From Calothrix sp. NIES-4105 (lineage in GTDB: Bacteria; Cyanobacteriota; Cyanobacteriia; Cyanobacteriales; Nostocaceae), in NCBI RefSeq assembly GCF_002368415.1, contig NZ_AP018290.1, positions 620,001-684,000 on the forward strand: 64,000 nt of DNA. The letters run 5' to 3'. The translations under genes were made by a program, and so were the position numbers. Shown piece after piece: positions 1-8,820 of the stretch (its first letter is position 1; the number at the start of each line of letters is the position of its first letter). The notes beneath the pieces were generated by a model. That model worked only from the letters and a program-made list of their open reading frames with translations, was not told where the DNA came from and made no database searches.

Positions 1-513
1 CGAAGAAATTAGAATACCGGGATAAACAGCAGTACCCCAAGTCGGATGAAGTACAACGCGACACTTATTTTTAATAATGGGATAACCTAACAAAGCTTTA
101 ACAACAGCAGTATCATCATGAGGAAACTCACCAGGACGTGATAGAATAGGATAACCACTTCGTGGGTCAACTAAATCTGAAAAATACCCTGCATCCCGCA
201 AATTAAAAGCAACATCAAACCCATAGCGAATAAATTGCTCACGCAAAATTTCCTTTTCTGCATCAATAAAAGCATTATCTTTTAATAACTCGCAACGTGC
301 TTGTGCGAGTACAACAGCAACCCACATCGACTTATTCTTCCAGTCCGGAAATATCCGCTCGCGGTTGGTACAGATATATTGACTTGGAGAATGAATTGAA
401 ATTTGAATAGCTCGTCCCCCTTTGCCAACCAAATGGATAGGATAGCTTTCATCCGAAGTTTTAATTGTGAAATAATCCACCGATTTAATACTATTTTTTA
501 CAAGAGAGTACAA
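1..513 (-). CDS. MMADHC-like (cobalamin type D family) protein, partial
   Basis: The reading frame runs off the left edge, so only the N-terminal part (about 160-170 residues) is present. It contains QISIHSPSQYICTNR, a stretch around LRDAGYFSDLVDPRSGYP, and HDDTAVVKALLGYP followed by LHPTWGTAVYPG. I recognise these from cyanobacterial proteins annotated as methylmalonic aciduria and homocystinuria type D (MMADHC-like) proteins; the human family member traffics cobalamin, but the role in cyanobacteria is not settled. The start is uncertain. TTG at 513 has AAAGGA five bases upstream, and GTG at 480 is the alternative. An in-frame stop lies just upstream of 540. The family call rests on memory of the motifs. 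Confidence 0.6.
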   Translation of the reverse strand, partial: MYSLVKNSIKSVDYFTIKTSDESYPIHLVGKGGRAIQISIHSPSQYICTNRERIFPDWKNKSMWVAVVLAQARCELLKDNAFIDAEKEILREQFIRYGFDVAFNLRDAGYFSDLVDPRSGYPILSRPGEFPHDDTAVVKALLGYPIIKNKCRVVLHPTWGTAVYPGILISS

Positions 514-540
514 ACTTGTCCTTTGTAACGATAATAACTC

Positions 541-1119
541 CTATCTTTTAAGAAAAAACACATTTTTTTTGCAATTTTATAATTTATATGCTAGATTTTA
601 AAATTTTTATATTCTTTTTAATATGATTTTTATCTTTTCTTAACACTTGGGTAGTTGTTTATACTAAAATCTCGAATATCCGAACAAAACACATTATTTG
701 TAGGTAGGGGAGCCACTGCGCCCTTACGGGTTCTCCGGTGAGTCCAGTTGGCGGTGTCGGCTTCCGTCCCGCCAAACTGGCGAACCCGAAGGGCATAAAG
801 CAAGTGGCGTTAGAGGAACGACACCCAACACGCACATACACACAAAACTTTCACAAACCAGCTTGCTTTGTAACGTTTAAGCATATTTACCAGAAATTAG
901 TACAAAGTTTATATCTCCCTTAAGTATGACTCTACACACTTACCTATTCCGTCAGTAATAATTGGACTATCAAAAAACAACTTTTAATCTTTCTAATCAA
1001 AGGTGCTTTTATACCTCGCACGAATCTTGACTTAGATTTCGGCTAATTGTGTAATGTTAGCAGCTAGCAGACTTTGCACTTAACAAACGTTTTTAATTAA
1101 ATCATCAGGATAATTTGGT
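541..1119. other. Intergenic stretch with one interspersed repeat
   Basis: No convincing gene is visible. AT-rich DNA around 541-655 and 900-1100 presumably carries the divergent promoters of the two flanking genes, but I cannot assign -10/-35 boxes. The only structured part is the GC-richer repeat at 700-800, listed separately. Confidence 0.5.
700..800. repeat. Interspersed palindromic repeat (CCCTTACGGGTTC type)
   Basis: GCCCTTACGGGTTC at 720-733 pairs with GAACCCGAAGGGC at 782-794, and CCAGTTGGCGG pairs with CCGCCAAACTGG inside it. A related unit containing GCCGAACCCGAAGGG lies near 19830-19843 within another mobile element. It is GC-richer than its surroundings and looks like a mobile or recombinogenic hairpin rather than a gene. 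Confidence 0.6.
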
Positions 1120-1125
1120 TTGAAC

Positions 1126-1377
1126 ATGCAATATCGTCAAAATAATAACACAAACAAAGTAATCGGCGCCTTTATTTTAACAAACTTAGTAGTGACAGGC
1201 TATTTTAGCGTCCAATTTTTTGGTTCTTGGATTAATTACTATAAACAAACTTATACTACTACAAATACTTACCCAACTTCGCTTCCTTGGATAAGTACAA
1301 AATCAGACTGCGAACATCGAGGTCGAGATTGGCGTAATGGAAAATGCTGGGACTCAGAACATGATATGTTGTTCTAG
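1126..1377 (+). CDS. Small membrane-anchored hypothetical protein
   Basis: About 83 residues from the ATG at 1126; a TTG at 1120 in the same frame has AGGA nine bases upstream and could be the true start. Residues about 12-32 form one hydrophobic segment (IGAFILTNLVVTGYFSVQFF), so this is probably a single-pass membrane protein with a short soluble tail containing two cysteines (CEHRGRDWRNGKCW). I do not recognise a family. A terminator-like hairpin follows directly, which supports a real short transcript. Confidence 0.5.
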   Translation: MQYRQNNNTNKVIGAFILTNLVVTGYFSVQFFGSWINYYKQTYTTTNTYPTSLPWISTKSDCEHRGRDWRNGKCWDSEHDMLF

Positions 1378-1387
1378 AAAAAAAATT

Positions 1388-1424
1388 AGACTCCCGACTT
1401 TTAAAAAAGTTGGGAATCTAAAAA
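1388..1424. terminator. Bidirectional terminator-like hairpin (TTCCCGACTT family)
   Basis: AGACTCCCGACTT at 1388-1400 and AAGTTGGGAATCT at 1407-1419 form a stem, flanked by A-rich and T-rich sequence. It sits between the convergent genes ending at 1377 and 1434. Three relatives occur right after other stop codons in the window (14738, 21517, 22467). Confidence 0.7.
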
Positions 1425-1433
1425 GCACAAATA

Positions 1434-1640
1434 TTAATTCAGCGTTAAAGCACTTACAGGTACTTCATCCCAAGACGTAACCTTGCGTAGTCTTGCTTCC
1501 CAACCCCACGCTTTTTGGACTTCGGTCAAATTTTCCCGAAAAGATTCGTGGCAATCTTTGGCATGAGACTCACTACAGGTAGCGATACATGCATGAATCA
1601 TACCAGATGCATCGATTTGTTCGTTTACCCAAATAGTCAC
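1434..1640 (-). CDS. Small conserved-looking hypothetical protein
   Basis: About 68 residues, starting MTIWVNEQIDASGMIHACI. I chose GTG at 1640 because GGGGGA lies six bases upstream; GTG at 1658 is in frame but has no ribosome site. The protein has CIATC and a later CH, so it may be metal- or disulfide-stabilised. No domain is recognised. It is convergent with the small gene ending at 1377 and shares its terminator. Confidence 0.5.
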   Translation of the reverse strand: MTIWVNEQIDASGMIHACIATCSESHAKDCHESFRENLTEVQKAWGWEARLRKVTSWDEVPVSALTLN

Positions 1641-1839
1641 GATAATTCCCCCAAACACTTGAGTTATCTAAATATTACCCGATTTTCTACCTCAAGTGGG
1701 TGTTGGTAAAGCTATATCCTGAATATCTTTACAAATTTCAAACGTTTTGTAAAATGGTTGTCATTGCTATAATAATGACAACTTAATGACACATAGATTT
1801 AATACGATTGTAATTATAATACTAATGAATGTATTAAGA

Positions 1840-3091
1840 ATGCAAAAATATATTTTAAATCTTATGTTGAAGCGTTTACCTAAATCGCTGTATGTTGTCG
1901 CTTTTTTCACTTTAAGTTTGATAACAGGCTGCGTGAATAAACAAAGTAATGATAGTGTATCTAGTCAGATTAAAGTTAATACACTTGCAACAAACGAAAC
2001 TGGCGCCGATAAAGCAATTCCTAAATACAACCACATATTTATAATTATTGCAGAAAACAAAGCTTATAGTCAAATGATTGGTAGTGGTACAAATACTCCT
2101 AACTTATCTAGTTTAGCAAATACTTACGGATTAGCAACGAACTTTTACGGAGAAGTGCATCCGAGTGAAGCTACTCCCTTCCCACTCAAAGAATACTAAT
2201 TTGGAATGAACCACAAAGGACACAAAGGGCACAAAGGAGGAGGGAAGATAGGTAATCTTATGCCGGGAAGGGAGTAATTATATTGCAATGCTTGGGGGTA
2301 GCACCTTCGGTATTTATGATGATGATGCTTATTACTGCACTGTCGGTAGTTCAGACCGTTTTTGTCACGGTTCCAAGAAAGCAGACTATGTTAATCATAC
2401 AATTGATAGTCGTAGTTTGATGAACCAACTCGAAGAAAATAAATTCACTTGGAAAGGATATTTTGAAGATATTCCAACTTCAGGTTCTAAAGCTGTTGTT
2501 TATCCAGATGCAAAACGCGCGCTTTATGCATCAAAGCATAATGGGTTTATGAACTTCAAAAAAGTACAAAATGACCCTGACATAGCTTCTAAGATTGTTG
2601 GATTAAATCAGTTAGCATCTGACTTAGAATCAAATTCGGCGCCGAACTATAGCCATATTATACTAAATCAATGTGATGAAATGCACGGGCTTGCCCAATG
2701 TCCGAATATAAAAAACTTGATATCAGAGGGTGATAGGCAAATAGGTAAGATAGTTGCTCAGATTCAAAATTCTAAACTTTGGAAATCTTCTGAAAACAAC
2801 GCAATAGTCATTACTTGGGATGAAGACGATAACCCAATAGTAAAAACTCAAACTCAGGGTTGTTGTGGTTTTGACCCGAAAAGTCAAGCTAATTTTGGCG
2901 GTGGACACATTGCTACAATTGTCATTACCAATCATGGACCACGCCATATAGTCGATGCAACACCTTATAACCATTATTCACTACTGCGAACCACTGAAGA
3001 TGCTTTTGGAATTCACGAATATCTAAATTATGCGGGTAATACAGCGAATGGTGTTAAATCAATGACCAATTTGTTTGCAACAGCGAAGTAA
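1840..3091 (+). pseudogene. Phosphoesterase-family lipoprotein (PF04185-like), split by a MITE
   Basis: The 5' part (start at ATG 1840 or 1864; an upstream ATG at 1786 is also open) encodes a lipoprotein signal ending in LITGC and then YNHIFIIIAENKAY, typical of the alkaline/acid phosphoesterase family. It ends in a stop at 2199. The 3' part from 2288 continues with MLGGSTFGIYDDDAYYC and the conserved TWKGYFEDIP region, and later VITWDEDDN and GGGHIATIVI. Removing 103 bases (the element at 2172-2276 with one TA) gives HPSEANYIAMLGGS in a single frame. The gene was therefore intact before insertion and now lacks a continuous product. The original enzyme would have been an exported, membrane-anchored phosphomonoesterase or phospholipase. 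Confidence 0.85.
2172..2276. mobile_element. MITE with perfect 12-bp terminal repeats and TA target duplication
   Basis: TACTCCCTTCCC at 2172-2183 and GGGAAGGGAGTA at 2265-2276 are perfect inverted ends. Both include a TA that appears once in the rebuilt gene, which fits IS630/Tc1-type targeting. The centre has A-rich CACAAAGG-type direct repeats and no coding capacity. Confidence 0.85.
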
Positions 3092-3097
3092 AAACAG

Positions 3098-3124
3098 TAG
3101 AGATGCGATTTATTGCGTCTCTAT
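3098..3124. repeat. GTAGAGAYGCGA hairpin repeat
   Basis: GTAGAGATGCGA pairs with TGCGTCTCTAT across a short loop. It is one of six similar hairpins in the window (others near 8177, 16158, 36481, 45009, 57630). It lies just after the broken phosphoesterase and may act as its terminator. Confidence 0.6.
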
Positions 3125-3136
3125 TAGGTTTTTGAG

Positions 3137-3540
3137 TGACAGTATCGTGTAGCAATACTGCGTAGGTTTTGATTTTTATAACATGATTGATCCCCCCTAG
3201 CCCCCCTTAATAAGAGGGGGGAAAAACAGGGTTCTTAGCCCTGCCTTAATAAGCTACCGTGTACATATAAGTCTCTCTTTCTTCTCTTTCTTCTCTTTCT
3301 TCTCTTTCTTTGTGTTCTTTGTGACGAGCGTGGTTTTTTAAAGAGATAAACCACATAATCCGGAGGATTTCCCGCAGGGTAGAACACAAAGGGCACGAAG
3401 GGGGGAAAAGAAGGGGTTATTAAAGATGTGTGTACACGGCAGGTCTTAATAAAGGGGGAAAAACAGGGCTCTTAGCCCTGCTTAATAAGGGGGTTGGGGG
3501 GATTTTATTCAAAACCTACGTAGTATTGCATCGTATAGGA
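3137..3540. mobile_element. Large nested palindromic element
   Basis: The left arm (GCAATACTGCGTAGGTTTTG, then a C-rich block) matches the reverse complement of the right arm (CAAAACCTACGTAGTATTGC, preceded by a G-rich block). Both arms carry ACAGGGYTCTTAGCCCTG hairpins. The middle has four TTCTCTTTC repeats (about 3276-3310) and a second inner inverted pair around AACACAAAGGGCAC. No coding sequence is visible. It fills most of the 3092-3744 gap. Confidence 0.7.
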
Positions 3541-3744
3541 GAGTTAATAAATCTTCAAGTATGTCAATTTTTCTTAGCATAGTTTAAATTTTCTTTAAGT
3601 AAATATTACAACAGAATACTATTTGCAGCTAAATTAACAATTTGGTAGTAGAGTCAGATTAAAGACGGGATAAATTATCAATTAACCGTTTTTAATCTCT
3701 TCATAAATTTGACGCGGCAGTAATGCTGACCGCAAGGAGGTTGT

Positions 3745-5772
3745 ATGACCGAAAAAGTCAAATCGGGTTCGCGGAATGTTGCAATCGTTGGTCCATATTT
3801 AAGTGGAAAAACTAGTCTACTAGAAAGTCTGTTGTTTGTCACGGGGGCAATAACGCGAAAGGGCTGTGTTAAAGACGGAAACACTGTTGGAGACTATGCT
3901 CCTGAAGCTAGAGAACGCAAAATGAGCGTTGAAGTCGGCGCCGCATGTACAGAATATAATGATTTGCGGTTTACTTTTATCGACTGTCCGGGTAGCATCG
4001 AATTTTGCCAAGAAACATACAACGCTTTAATGGGAGTAGATGCAGCGATTGTAGTTTGCGAGCCTATTAATGATAGAGTTCAAACGCTTGCACCTTTATT
4101 TAAGTTTCTTGACGACCAGGAAATACCCCACCTTGTGTTTGTAAACAAGATGGACAGGGCAAATATCCATGTATTGGATACTTTACATGCTCTCAAAGCC
4201 GTTTCAAGTCGTCCATTGGTAGCACACCAATACCCAATTTTACGAGGTGAAGAACTTACAGGATTTATTGATTTAGTTACTGAACAAGCTTATCAATATC
4301 ATAGCGGCGCCCCTGCTGACCCAATTCCATTTCCCGAACACCTTAAAGAAGAAGAACGCATTGCACGAGCGGAAATGCTAGAAGCGCTAGCTAATTTTGA
4401 TGACCACTTACTCGAAGAACTTTTAGAAGATATCGAACCGGAACAAGAGGAAATTCTCAAAGATTTAAAACTTGAATTAGGCGCCGATTTAGTAGTACCA
4501 GTGTTCTTTGGTGTAGCAGAACAAGACTACGGTGTAAGACCTTTACTCGAAGCATTATATAGAGAAGCACCGGAACCAGAAGTTACAGCAGAGAGACGCG
4601 GTATTAAAGCAGGTGATAATTCCTCTGTAGCGCAAGTATTAAAAACTTTCTACACTCCACAAGGCGGTAAATTATCTTTAGTGAGAGTCTGGCAAGGTAA
4701 AATCAAAGAAAATACGATTCTTAACGGTGTGCGCGCGGGTGGAATTTATCGTCTCTGCGGACAGCAACAAAATTCTATCAACGAAGCGACTGCTGGAGAA
4801 ATTGTTGCTCTTAGTAGAATGGAAGGTATTAAGACAGGAGACGTTCTGACTACCGAAGCTAATGAGGAAATATTAGCTAAAGCTAAAATTGTTGAGCCAG
4901 TGTATGCATTAGCAATAATTCCTGAAAAGCGCAATGATGAAGTTAAATTAAGCGGCGCCATCAGCAAACTACTTGAAGAAGACCCATCATTAATGTGGGA
5001 ACAGCACGGTGACACGCATGAAGTCATCTTGTGGGGACAAGGAGAAATTCACCTTCAAGTTGCATTAGATAGACTGCGCCGTAAATATAATTTGCCGATG
5101 ACAACGCGCTTACCGCAAGTACCTTACAAAGAAACCATCAAGAAACAAACTTCATCGGTACATGGTCGCTATAAACATCAAAGTGGTGGACACGGACAAT
5201 TTGGCGATGTTTTCTTAGATATCAAACCTCTATCGCGCGGAGAAGGTTTCGCATTTAAAGAAACTATTGTTGGTGGTGTTGTGCCGAAACAATATATTCC
5301 TGGTGTGGAAATGGGTGTACGTGAATTTCTTGCTCACGGACCTTTGGGTTTCCCCGTTGTAGATGTTGCGGTTACTTTAACTAATGGTTCATACCATAAC
5401 GTCGATAGTTCCGAACAAGCGTTTAAACAAGCCGCGCGTTTGGCGATGCAAACCGGAATACAGCAGTGTGAACCTGCACTGTTAGAACCGATACTTCGCG
5501 TCCAAGTATCTACACCGAATCAATTTACATCAAGAGTGCTACAGATACTTAGTGGTAGACGAGGACAGATATTAGGATATGAAGGTGTCGAAGATTGGGC
5601 AGGTTGGGATTGTATCGTTGCATACTTACCCCAAGCGGAAATGCAAAACTTCATCATCGAATTACGTTCACAAACTTTAGGTGTAGGTTCATTCCATTGG
5701 GACTTTGACCACCTCCAAGAGGTACCTGAAAAGTTAACTGAGCGCATTCTTGCAAATGGTGGACATAAGTAA
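3745..5772 (+). CDS. EF-G-like translational GTPase paralog
   Basis: 675 residues, close to EF-G length. The start is supported by AAGGAGG five bases upstream. The G1 loop is GPYLSGKTS (about residues 16-24), the switch-II motif is DCPGS rather than the DTPGH of canonical EF-G, and NKMD follows at about residue 133. Domain II, III and IV sequences follow, including HGRYKHQSGGHGQFG and the C-terminal LxxRRGQI region. Canonical EF-G translocates the ribosome and needs the switch-II histidine for GTP hydrolysis. The histidine position here is serine, so this is probably a specialised FusA2-like paralog. It stands alone with its own terminator. The exact function is unknown. Confidence 0.85.
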   Translation: MTEKVKSGSRNVAIVGPYLSGKTSLLESLLFVTGAITRKGCVKDGNTVGDYAPEARERKMSVEVGAACTEYNDLRFTFIDCPGSIEFCQETYNALMGVDAAIVVCEPINDRVQTLAPLFKFLDDQEIPHLVFVNKMDRANIHVLDTLHALKAVSSRPLVAHQYPILRGEELTGFIDLVTEQAYQYHSGAPADPIPFPEHLKEEERIARAEMLEALANFDDHLLEELLEDIEPEQEEILKDLKLELGADLVVPVFFGVAEQDYGVRPLLEALYREAPEPEVTAERRGIKAGDNSSVAQVLKTFYTPQGGKLSLVRVWQGKIKENTILNGVRAGGIYRLCGQQQNSINEATAGEIVALSRMEGIKTGDVLTTEANEEILAKAKIVEPVYALAIIPEKRNDEVKLSGAISKLLEEDPSLMWEQHGDTHEVILWGQGEIHLQVALDRLRRKYNLPMTTRLPQVPYKETIKKQTSSVHGRYKHQSGGHGQFGDVFLDIKPLSRGEGFAFKETIVGGVVPKQYIPGVEMGVREFLAHGPLGFPVVDVAVTLTNGSYHNVDSSEQAFKQAARLAMQTGIQQCEPALLEPILRVQVSTPNQFTSRVLQILSGRRGQILGYEGVEDWAGWDCIVAYLPQAEMQNFIIELRSQTLGVGSFHWDFDHLQEVPEKLTERILANGGHK

Positions 5773-5786
5773 TTAGTGTATATAAG

Positions 5787-5817
5787 AGGCGCCGATGTTT
5801 ATATGGGCGCCTTTTAT
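5787..5817 (+). terminator. Rho-independent terminator of the EF-G-like gene
   Basis: AGGCGCC at 5787-5793 pairs with GGCGCCT at 5806-5812, followed by TTT and an AT-rich tail, 15 bases after the stop codon. Both stem arms are copies of the overrepresented GGCGCC palindrome. Confidence 0.75.
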
Positions 5818-5915
5818 CTTTTGAATTTTCGGCATAATATTTATTTAAAAGCGCGACTCATGTGTAAATTATGATTGTGAATTTTAAGGTGATATTAGCA
5901 ATGCTGAAGTTTACT

Positions 5916-6488
5916 TCAATTTTTTAAATCAAAAGCTAATATCATATGATTTCTAGAAAAATTCTCAAAATTAGAGTTTGGAAAAACTTCATAGCCCAAT
6001 CCTAACTTTTTGCAGCCAAGAGATTCGTAAAAGCAAATGGCTGCATAATTAGCAGAGTTAGTGTAAATATAAAGAGATGAAAAGCCTTTATTAATAGCAA
6101 ATTTACAAGTTGTATTGAATAAATATGAACCTAATTTTTGACGACGGTAGTTAGGCACAATACCAAACCAACCCAACCAGCATTGCGAGGATGGTTCTTC
6201 TAACTCACAATAAATTCCTGTTACTCCAATAGGTTTGTCTAAGTAAAACGCAACATAGACGTTCCACAAAGACAGTTCGCGTTTACGTGGGCGCCCATAA
6301 CCGCACCATCTCAGCATTGAAAGCAGAAACTTTTCATCTAATTCAGACAATTCCTTAAACAAAGGCAAAAAATGCTGAATTTCTGCTGTTTGCAATACTT
6401 GGATATTAGATGCATTAAATTCTTCATTTTCTAAGAATGTTTGTCCAGTCATGTTGATATAGTCTTTATATAATTTTGCATTATTCAA
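5916..6488 (-). CDS. GNAT-family N-acetyltransferase
   Basis: Up to 190 residues. The acetyl-CoA binding signature is GIVPNYRRQKLGSYLF (about residues 128-143), followed by the typical LYIYTNSANYAAICFYESLG, where the last helix starts. The substrate cannot be inferred. The first frame codon is TTG at 6488 without a ribosome site; ATG at 6452 (MTGQTFLENEEF) is an alternative start. The 5' end overlaps the remnant of another gene (6481-6621), so the start may be rearranged. Confidence 0.8.
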   Translation of the reverse strand: MNNAKLYKDYINMTGQTFLENEEFNASNIQVLQTAEIQHFLPLFKELSELDEKFLLSMLRWCGYGRPRKRELSLWNVYVAFYLDKPIGVTGIYCELEEPSSQCWLGWFGIVPNYRRQKLGSYLFNTTCKFAINKGFSSLYIYTNSANYAAICFYESLGCKKLGLGYEVFPNSNFENFSRNHMILAFDLKN

Positions 6489-6621
6489 CGGTTATAATAA
6501 CTGTATTTTCAGAAAATTCCAAGCTTACATCTACCCGATGCTCGTCAAGCAGATTTCCATTATTATCAATAATCTTATAATTGCCCTCCCACTCGCCTTT
6601 ATGACGAAAAAGTAATGGTAT
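6481..6621 (-). pseudogene. DUF3598-type gene fragment (5' end only)
   Basis: This frame encodes PLLFRHKGEWEGNYKIID and then NNGNLLDEHRVDVSLEF before a stop at 6481. RHxGEWEGxY is the start of a cyanobacterial DUF3598-like family as I remember it. There is no start codon and the rest is missing, so it is a remnant lying directly upstream of the acetyltransferase. Confidence 0.45.
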
Positions 6622-6859
6622 TTATTTTTGGATAGTAGACATAGGTAATTTACAATGGTAAATTTATTTTTACCTATTGATTGTAAATTTAAAGGTCGGC
6701 AATAGCTTTTATTTTAATAAAAGATAAGATTTTAGTTAGAACAAATGTTTTGTATTTGGTTTATGTAAGAGATGGCGCCAATATTACGAGAACGGCGCCA
6801 TATGTCTTTTGTTCGGTTTGTACTACTTTTTATTACGGTTAACCGAATAACATATTGAA

Positions 6860-7252
6860 TTAGTCTACTGCTTCGGTTAATTTGTCTTCTTTCTTTTCTC
6901 TGGACTGGTAGCGGTAGATATTATTTTCAGCTTGTTTTGCTTTTCCTTCAATTTCAGATTCGGAACCTGGTTGAGTTAAACGAATTTCACCTTCAGCTTG
7001 CTTTGCTTTACCTTCAACTTGTGTATCCCTGTCCCCTGTCAAGTTTCCGTAAGTTTCCTGAACTTTCCCTTCAGTTTTCTTCAGATTTCCCTTGACTGTA
7101 TTGCCTAAATTCACTGAGTTATCAGCTATATATACACCACGCGCTTCTGTTTGTAATGAACTAGCAAACGAGGCGCCAACACTACTAACAGCTATGATTA
7201 CTGTCAAAAATGAAACTAATAAAATCTGACTAACTCGTTGAACCAATTTCAT
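6860..7252 (-). CDS. Exported CsbD-like stress protein
   Basis: 130 residues. Residues 1-31 form a signal peptide (ILLVSFLTVIIAVSSVGASFASS). After it come repeats of the CsbD type: NTVKGNLKKTEGKVQETYG, then DTQVEGKAKQAEGEI and EIEGKAKQAENNIY. CsbD proteins are small, general stress-associated and of unknown biochemical role; an exported form is common in cyanobacteria. The start is supported by GGAG nine bases upstream. A pair of GGCGCC hairpin arms (6773-6800) lies downstream but lacks a T-run. Confidence 0.75.
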   Translation of the reverse strand: MKLVQRVSQILLVSFLTVIIAVSSVGASFASSLQTEARGVYIADNSVNLGNTVKGNLKKTEGKVQETYGNLTGDRDTQVEGKAKQAEGEIRLTQPGSESEIEGKAKQAENNIYRYQSREKKEDKLTEAVD

Positions 7253-7553
7253 GCTGATGTCTCCAGTATTAGTTAAAGGTTGCGATTCAGCCTTAGAGTC
7301 TCAAGGAGTCTGGAAAGCTAAATATCTAAGTCAACCCAAACATAAACGTATTTGACATACACAAAAATAGCTTCTGCCTTTAGTTGTAGATGGTATGCGT
7401 CCGGAGTGTAGAATTATCCGAGGCACGTTATTATAAAACTAAATAGGTATATAGTATTGACAAAGTGTTTAAAAGCATATAATTACAGCTAATGTTTTTT
7501 TGCTAACTTTTACCGTAATACCGCGCGTAGATACTTATCAATTGTATAAGCAT

Positions 7554-7583
7554 AAAAAAGGTCAAAGTTATTATCTTTGACCT
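7554..7583 (-). terminator. Rho-independent terminator
   Basis: On the minus strand AGGTCAAAG and CTTTGACCT form a perfect 9-bp stem followed by six T. It lies 31 bases after the stop of the Rpn-like remnant, which it would terminate. Confidence 0.85.
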
Positions 7584-7614
7584 AAGAATGTATAATTTAA
7601 AGTTAGATTCTTGA

Positions 7615-8017
7615 TTATTTATTTAACCAAGCTTCCAAATCAGAAATATTCGAGAAATCTATAAAATCTTCTGCTAATTGTTCAAGTTGATCTGTTGTCA
7701 AGCTTTGGAGACGTTCGAGGATTGATGAGTCAATGGCGCCGAATTTTCGATTAAGCAAGCGACTTAAAAGGCGAAAAGCCTCATTTTTTTCACCTTCCTT
7801 CTTTCCTTTCTCTTCTCCTTTTTGTAATATATCCTGATAAATTACTGATTCTTTCATGATGTCCTCACTTAATAAATTGCGAATCACGTTTTTGTCAAAC
7901 CTCAAACCAGCTAATATTTGTGTGTATCCAGCAGTGTTTTGCCTATCACCTCTATTTGAAATTGTAGCAATCTTCTCGACAACTTGCGACAGGAACCTAT
8001 GCTTAAATATTGAGTCT
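7615..8017 (-). pseudogene. C-terminal part of an Rpn/PD-(D/E)XK nuclease family protein
   Basis: The open frame runs from about 8017 (no start codon) and encodes NTAGYTQILAGLRFDKNVIR, MKESVIYQDILQKGEEKG, a lysine/glutamate stretch, and a DUF4351-like end (LLNRKFGAID, LAEDFIDFSNISDLEAWL). This is the tail of the Rpn family of transposase-linked nucleases. The catalytic N-terminal half is missing. The break coincides with the MITE that starts at 8018, so insertion or deletion there removed the 5' end. A short product from ATG 7858 (MKESVIYQ) or TTG 7905 is possible but unlikely to be active. Confidence 0.7.
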
Positions 8018-8141
8018 ATATAGCAGTCCTATATCATTTGTAAAATTTATGATTAAGGAACGAACCGCAAAGGAGGCAAAGTACGCAAAGAGAGAAAAAA
8101 AAGAAGAGAATAAGTTTTACAAATTAGATAGGATTACTATA
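8018..8141. mobile_element. MITE with TATAGCAGTCCTATAT ends
   Basis: The left end TATAGCAGTCCTATATCA matches the reverse complement of TTAGATAGGATTACTATA at the right end, and the next bases TTTGTAAAA also match. The interior is CAAAGGAGGCAAAGTACG-type A-rich sequence. It truncates the Rpn-like gene. Confidence 0.7.
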
Positions 8142-8265
8142 GCAATCCTATATGAGTTGTAAAATATTATATCCACGTAGAGACGCTTCGGTTCCTCGCG
8201 TCTCTACAATCTCGATTTAGCGCAAGCGCTCACTGCGTGAACACGAATGATTTAGGATTGCTATA
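8138..8265. mobile_element. Second MITE of the same family, abutting the first
   Basis: TATAGCAATCCTA at 8138-8150 matches TAGGATTGCTATA at 8253-8265. It carries the hairpin GTAGAGACGC...GCGTCTCTAC at 8177-8207. The two elements share their junction, as if one inserted into the terminus of the other. Confidence 0.65.
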
Positions 8266-8592
8266 TATGTCAAAAATTAATAGAAATACACAATGTAAGG
8301 AAAAAGCAACTCAAGCTTAAGGTGAAATTCACGTAACTCAAACTGACTAATTTAAAAAGAGCAGAATAATTTATGTAGGGAATAACGCTTAGTAGTACAA
8401 ATTAAACAGATAATGTAAATAGCTATAATAGTATAGAAAAAATCACGCGCTACGATTGCTGGTACTTCCTTCGTAAATCACTCAGGTTTAATCATCTCAA
8501 CTCATAAGCGGGGATAGTTACTAATATCGCTACGCGGAAGCCGCACAGGAATGGTAACTAGCCCAAAGCGTCGAGTAAAGAGGTGAATAAAG
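8266..8592 (+). ncRNA. Candidate structured RNA or leader (core 8505-8570)
   Basis: GATAGTTAC and GGTAACTA (around 8514-8567) form an outer stem enclosing an inner GCGG-AAG-CCGC hairpin. The region is GC-richer than the rest of the gap and runs straight into AGGTGAAT and the ATG of a 28-codon ORF. It could be a riboswitch-like leader or a small RNA. I could not match it to a known family. Confidence 0.35.
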
Positions 8593-8679
8593 ATGCATGT
8601 TTTGACTGAACGCACGGATGACGATAACACCATCCAAATTGCAAGGTTAATGTACCAATTCAATCGCAAAGTAGGTTAA
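8593..8679 (+). CDS. Possible 28-residue peptide behind the structured leader
   Basis: ATG at 8593 follows GAGGTG by seven bases. The product begins MHVLTERTDDDNTIQIARLM and ends YQFNRKVG, with no hydrophobic segment. No family is recognised. The good ribosome site and the structured upstream sequence are the only support, so this could be a leader peptide or a fossil. Confidence 0.35.
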   Translation: MHVLTERTDDDNTIQIARLMYQFNRKVG

Positions 8680-8820
8680 AACCTAATTTAATGCGCGTGA
8701 TTGTTGTTTTTTCGATTATATGTTTAGTTTTATGAAACGTCAAATTTTTTAGCCTAAAGGAGATAAAAGGAGAAGGGAATGTAAGCATTGGTTATACTAT
8801 AAGGAATTTGTTTGACTTTT

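Noticed and set aside
8450-8592. Glutamine (glnA/downstream-peptide) riboswitch
   Set aside because: A short ORF follows, but the conserved CGTTCA and GGACGGAAGTAGG core was not found.
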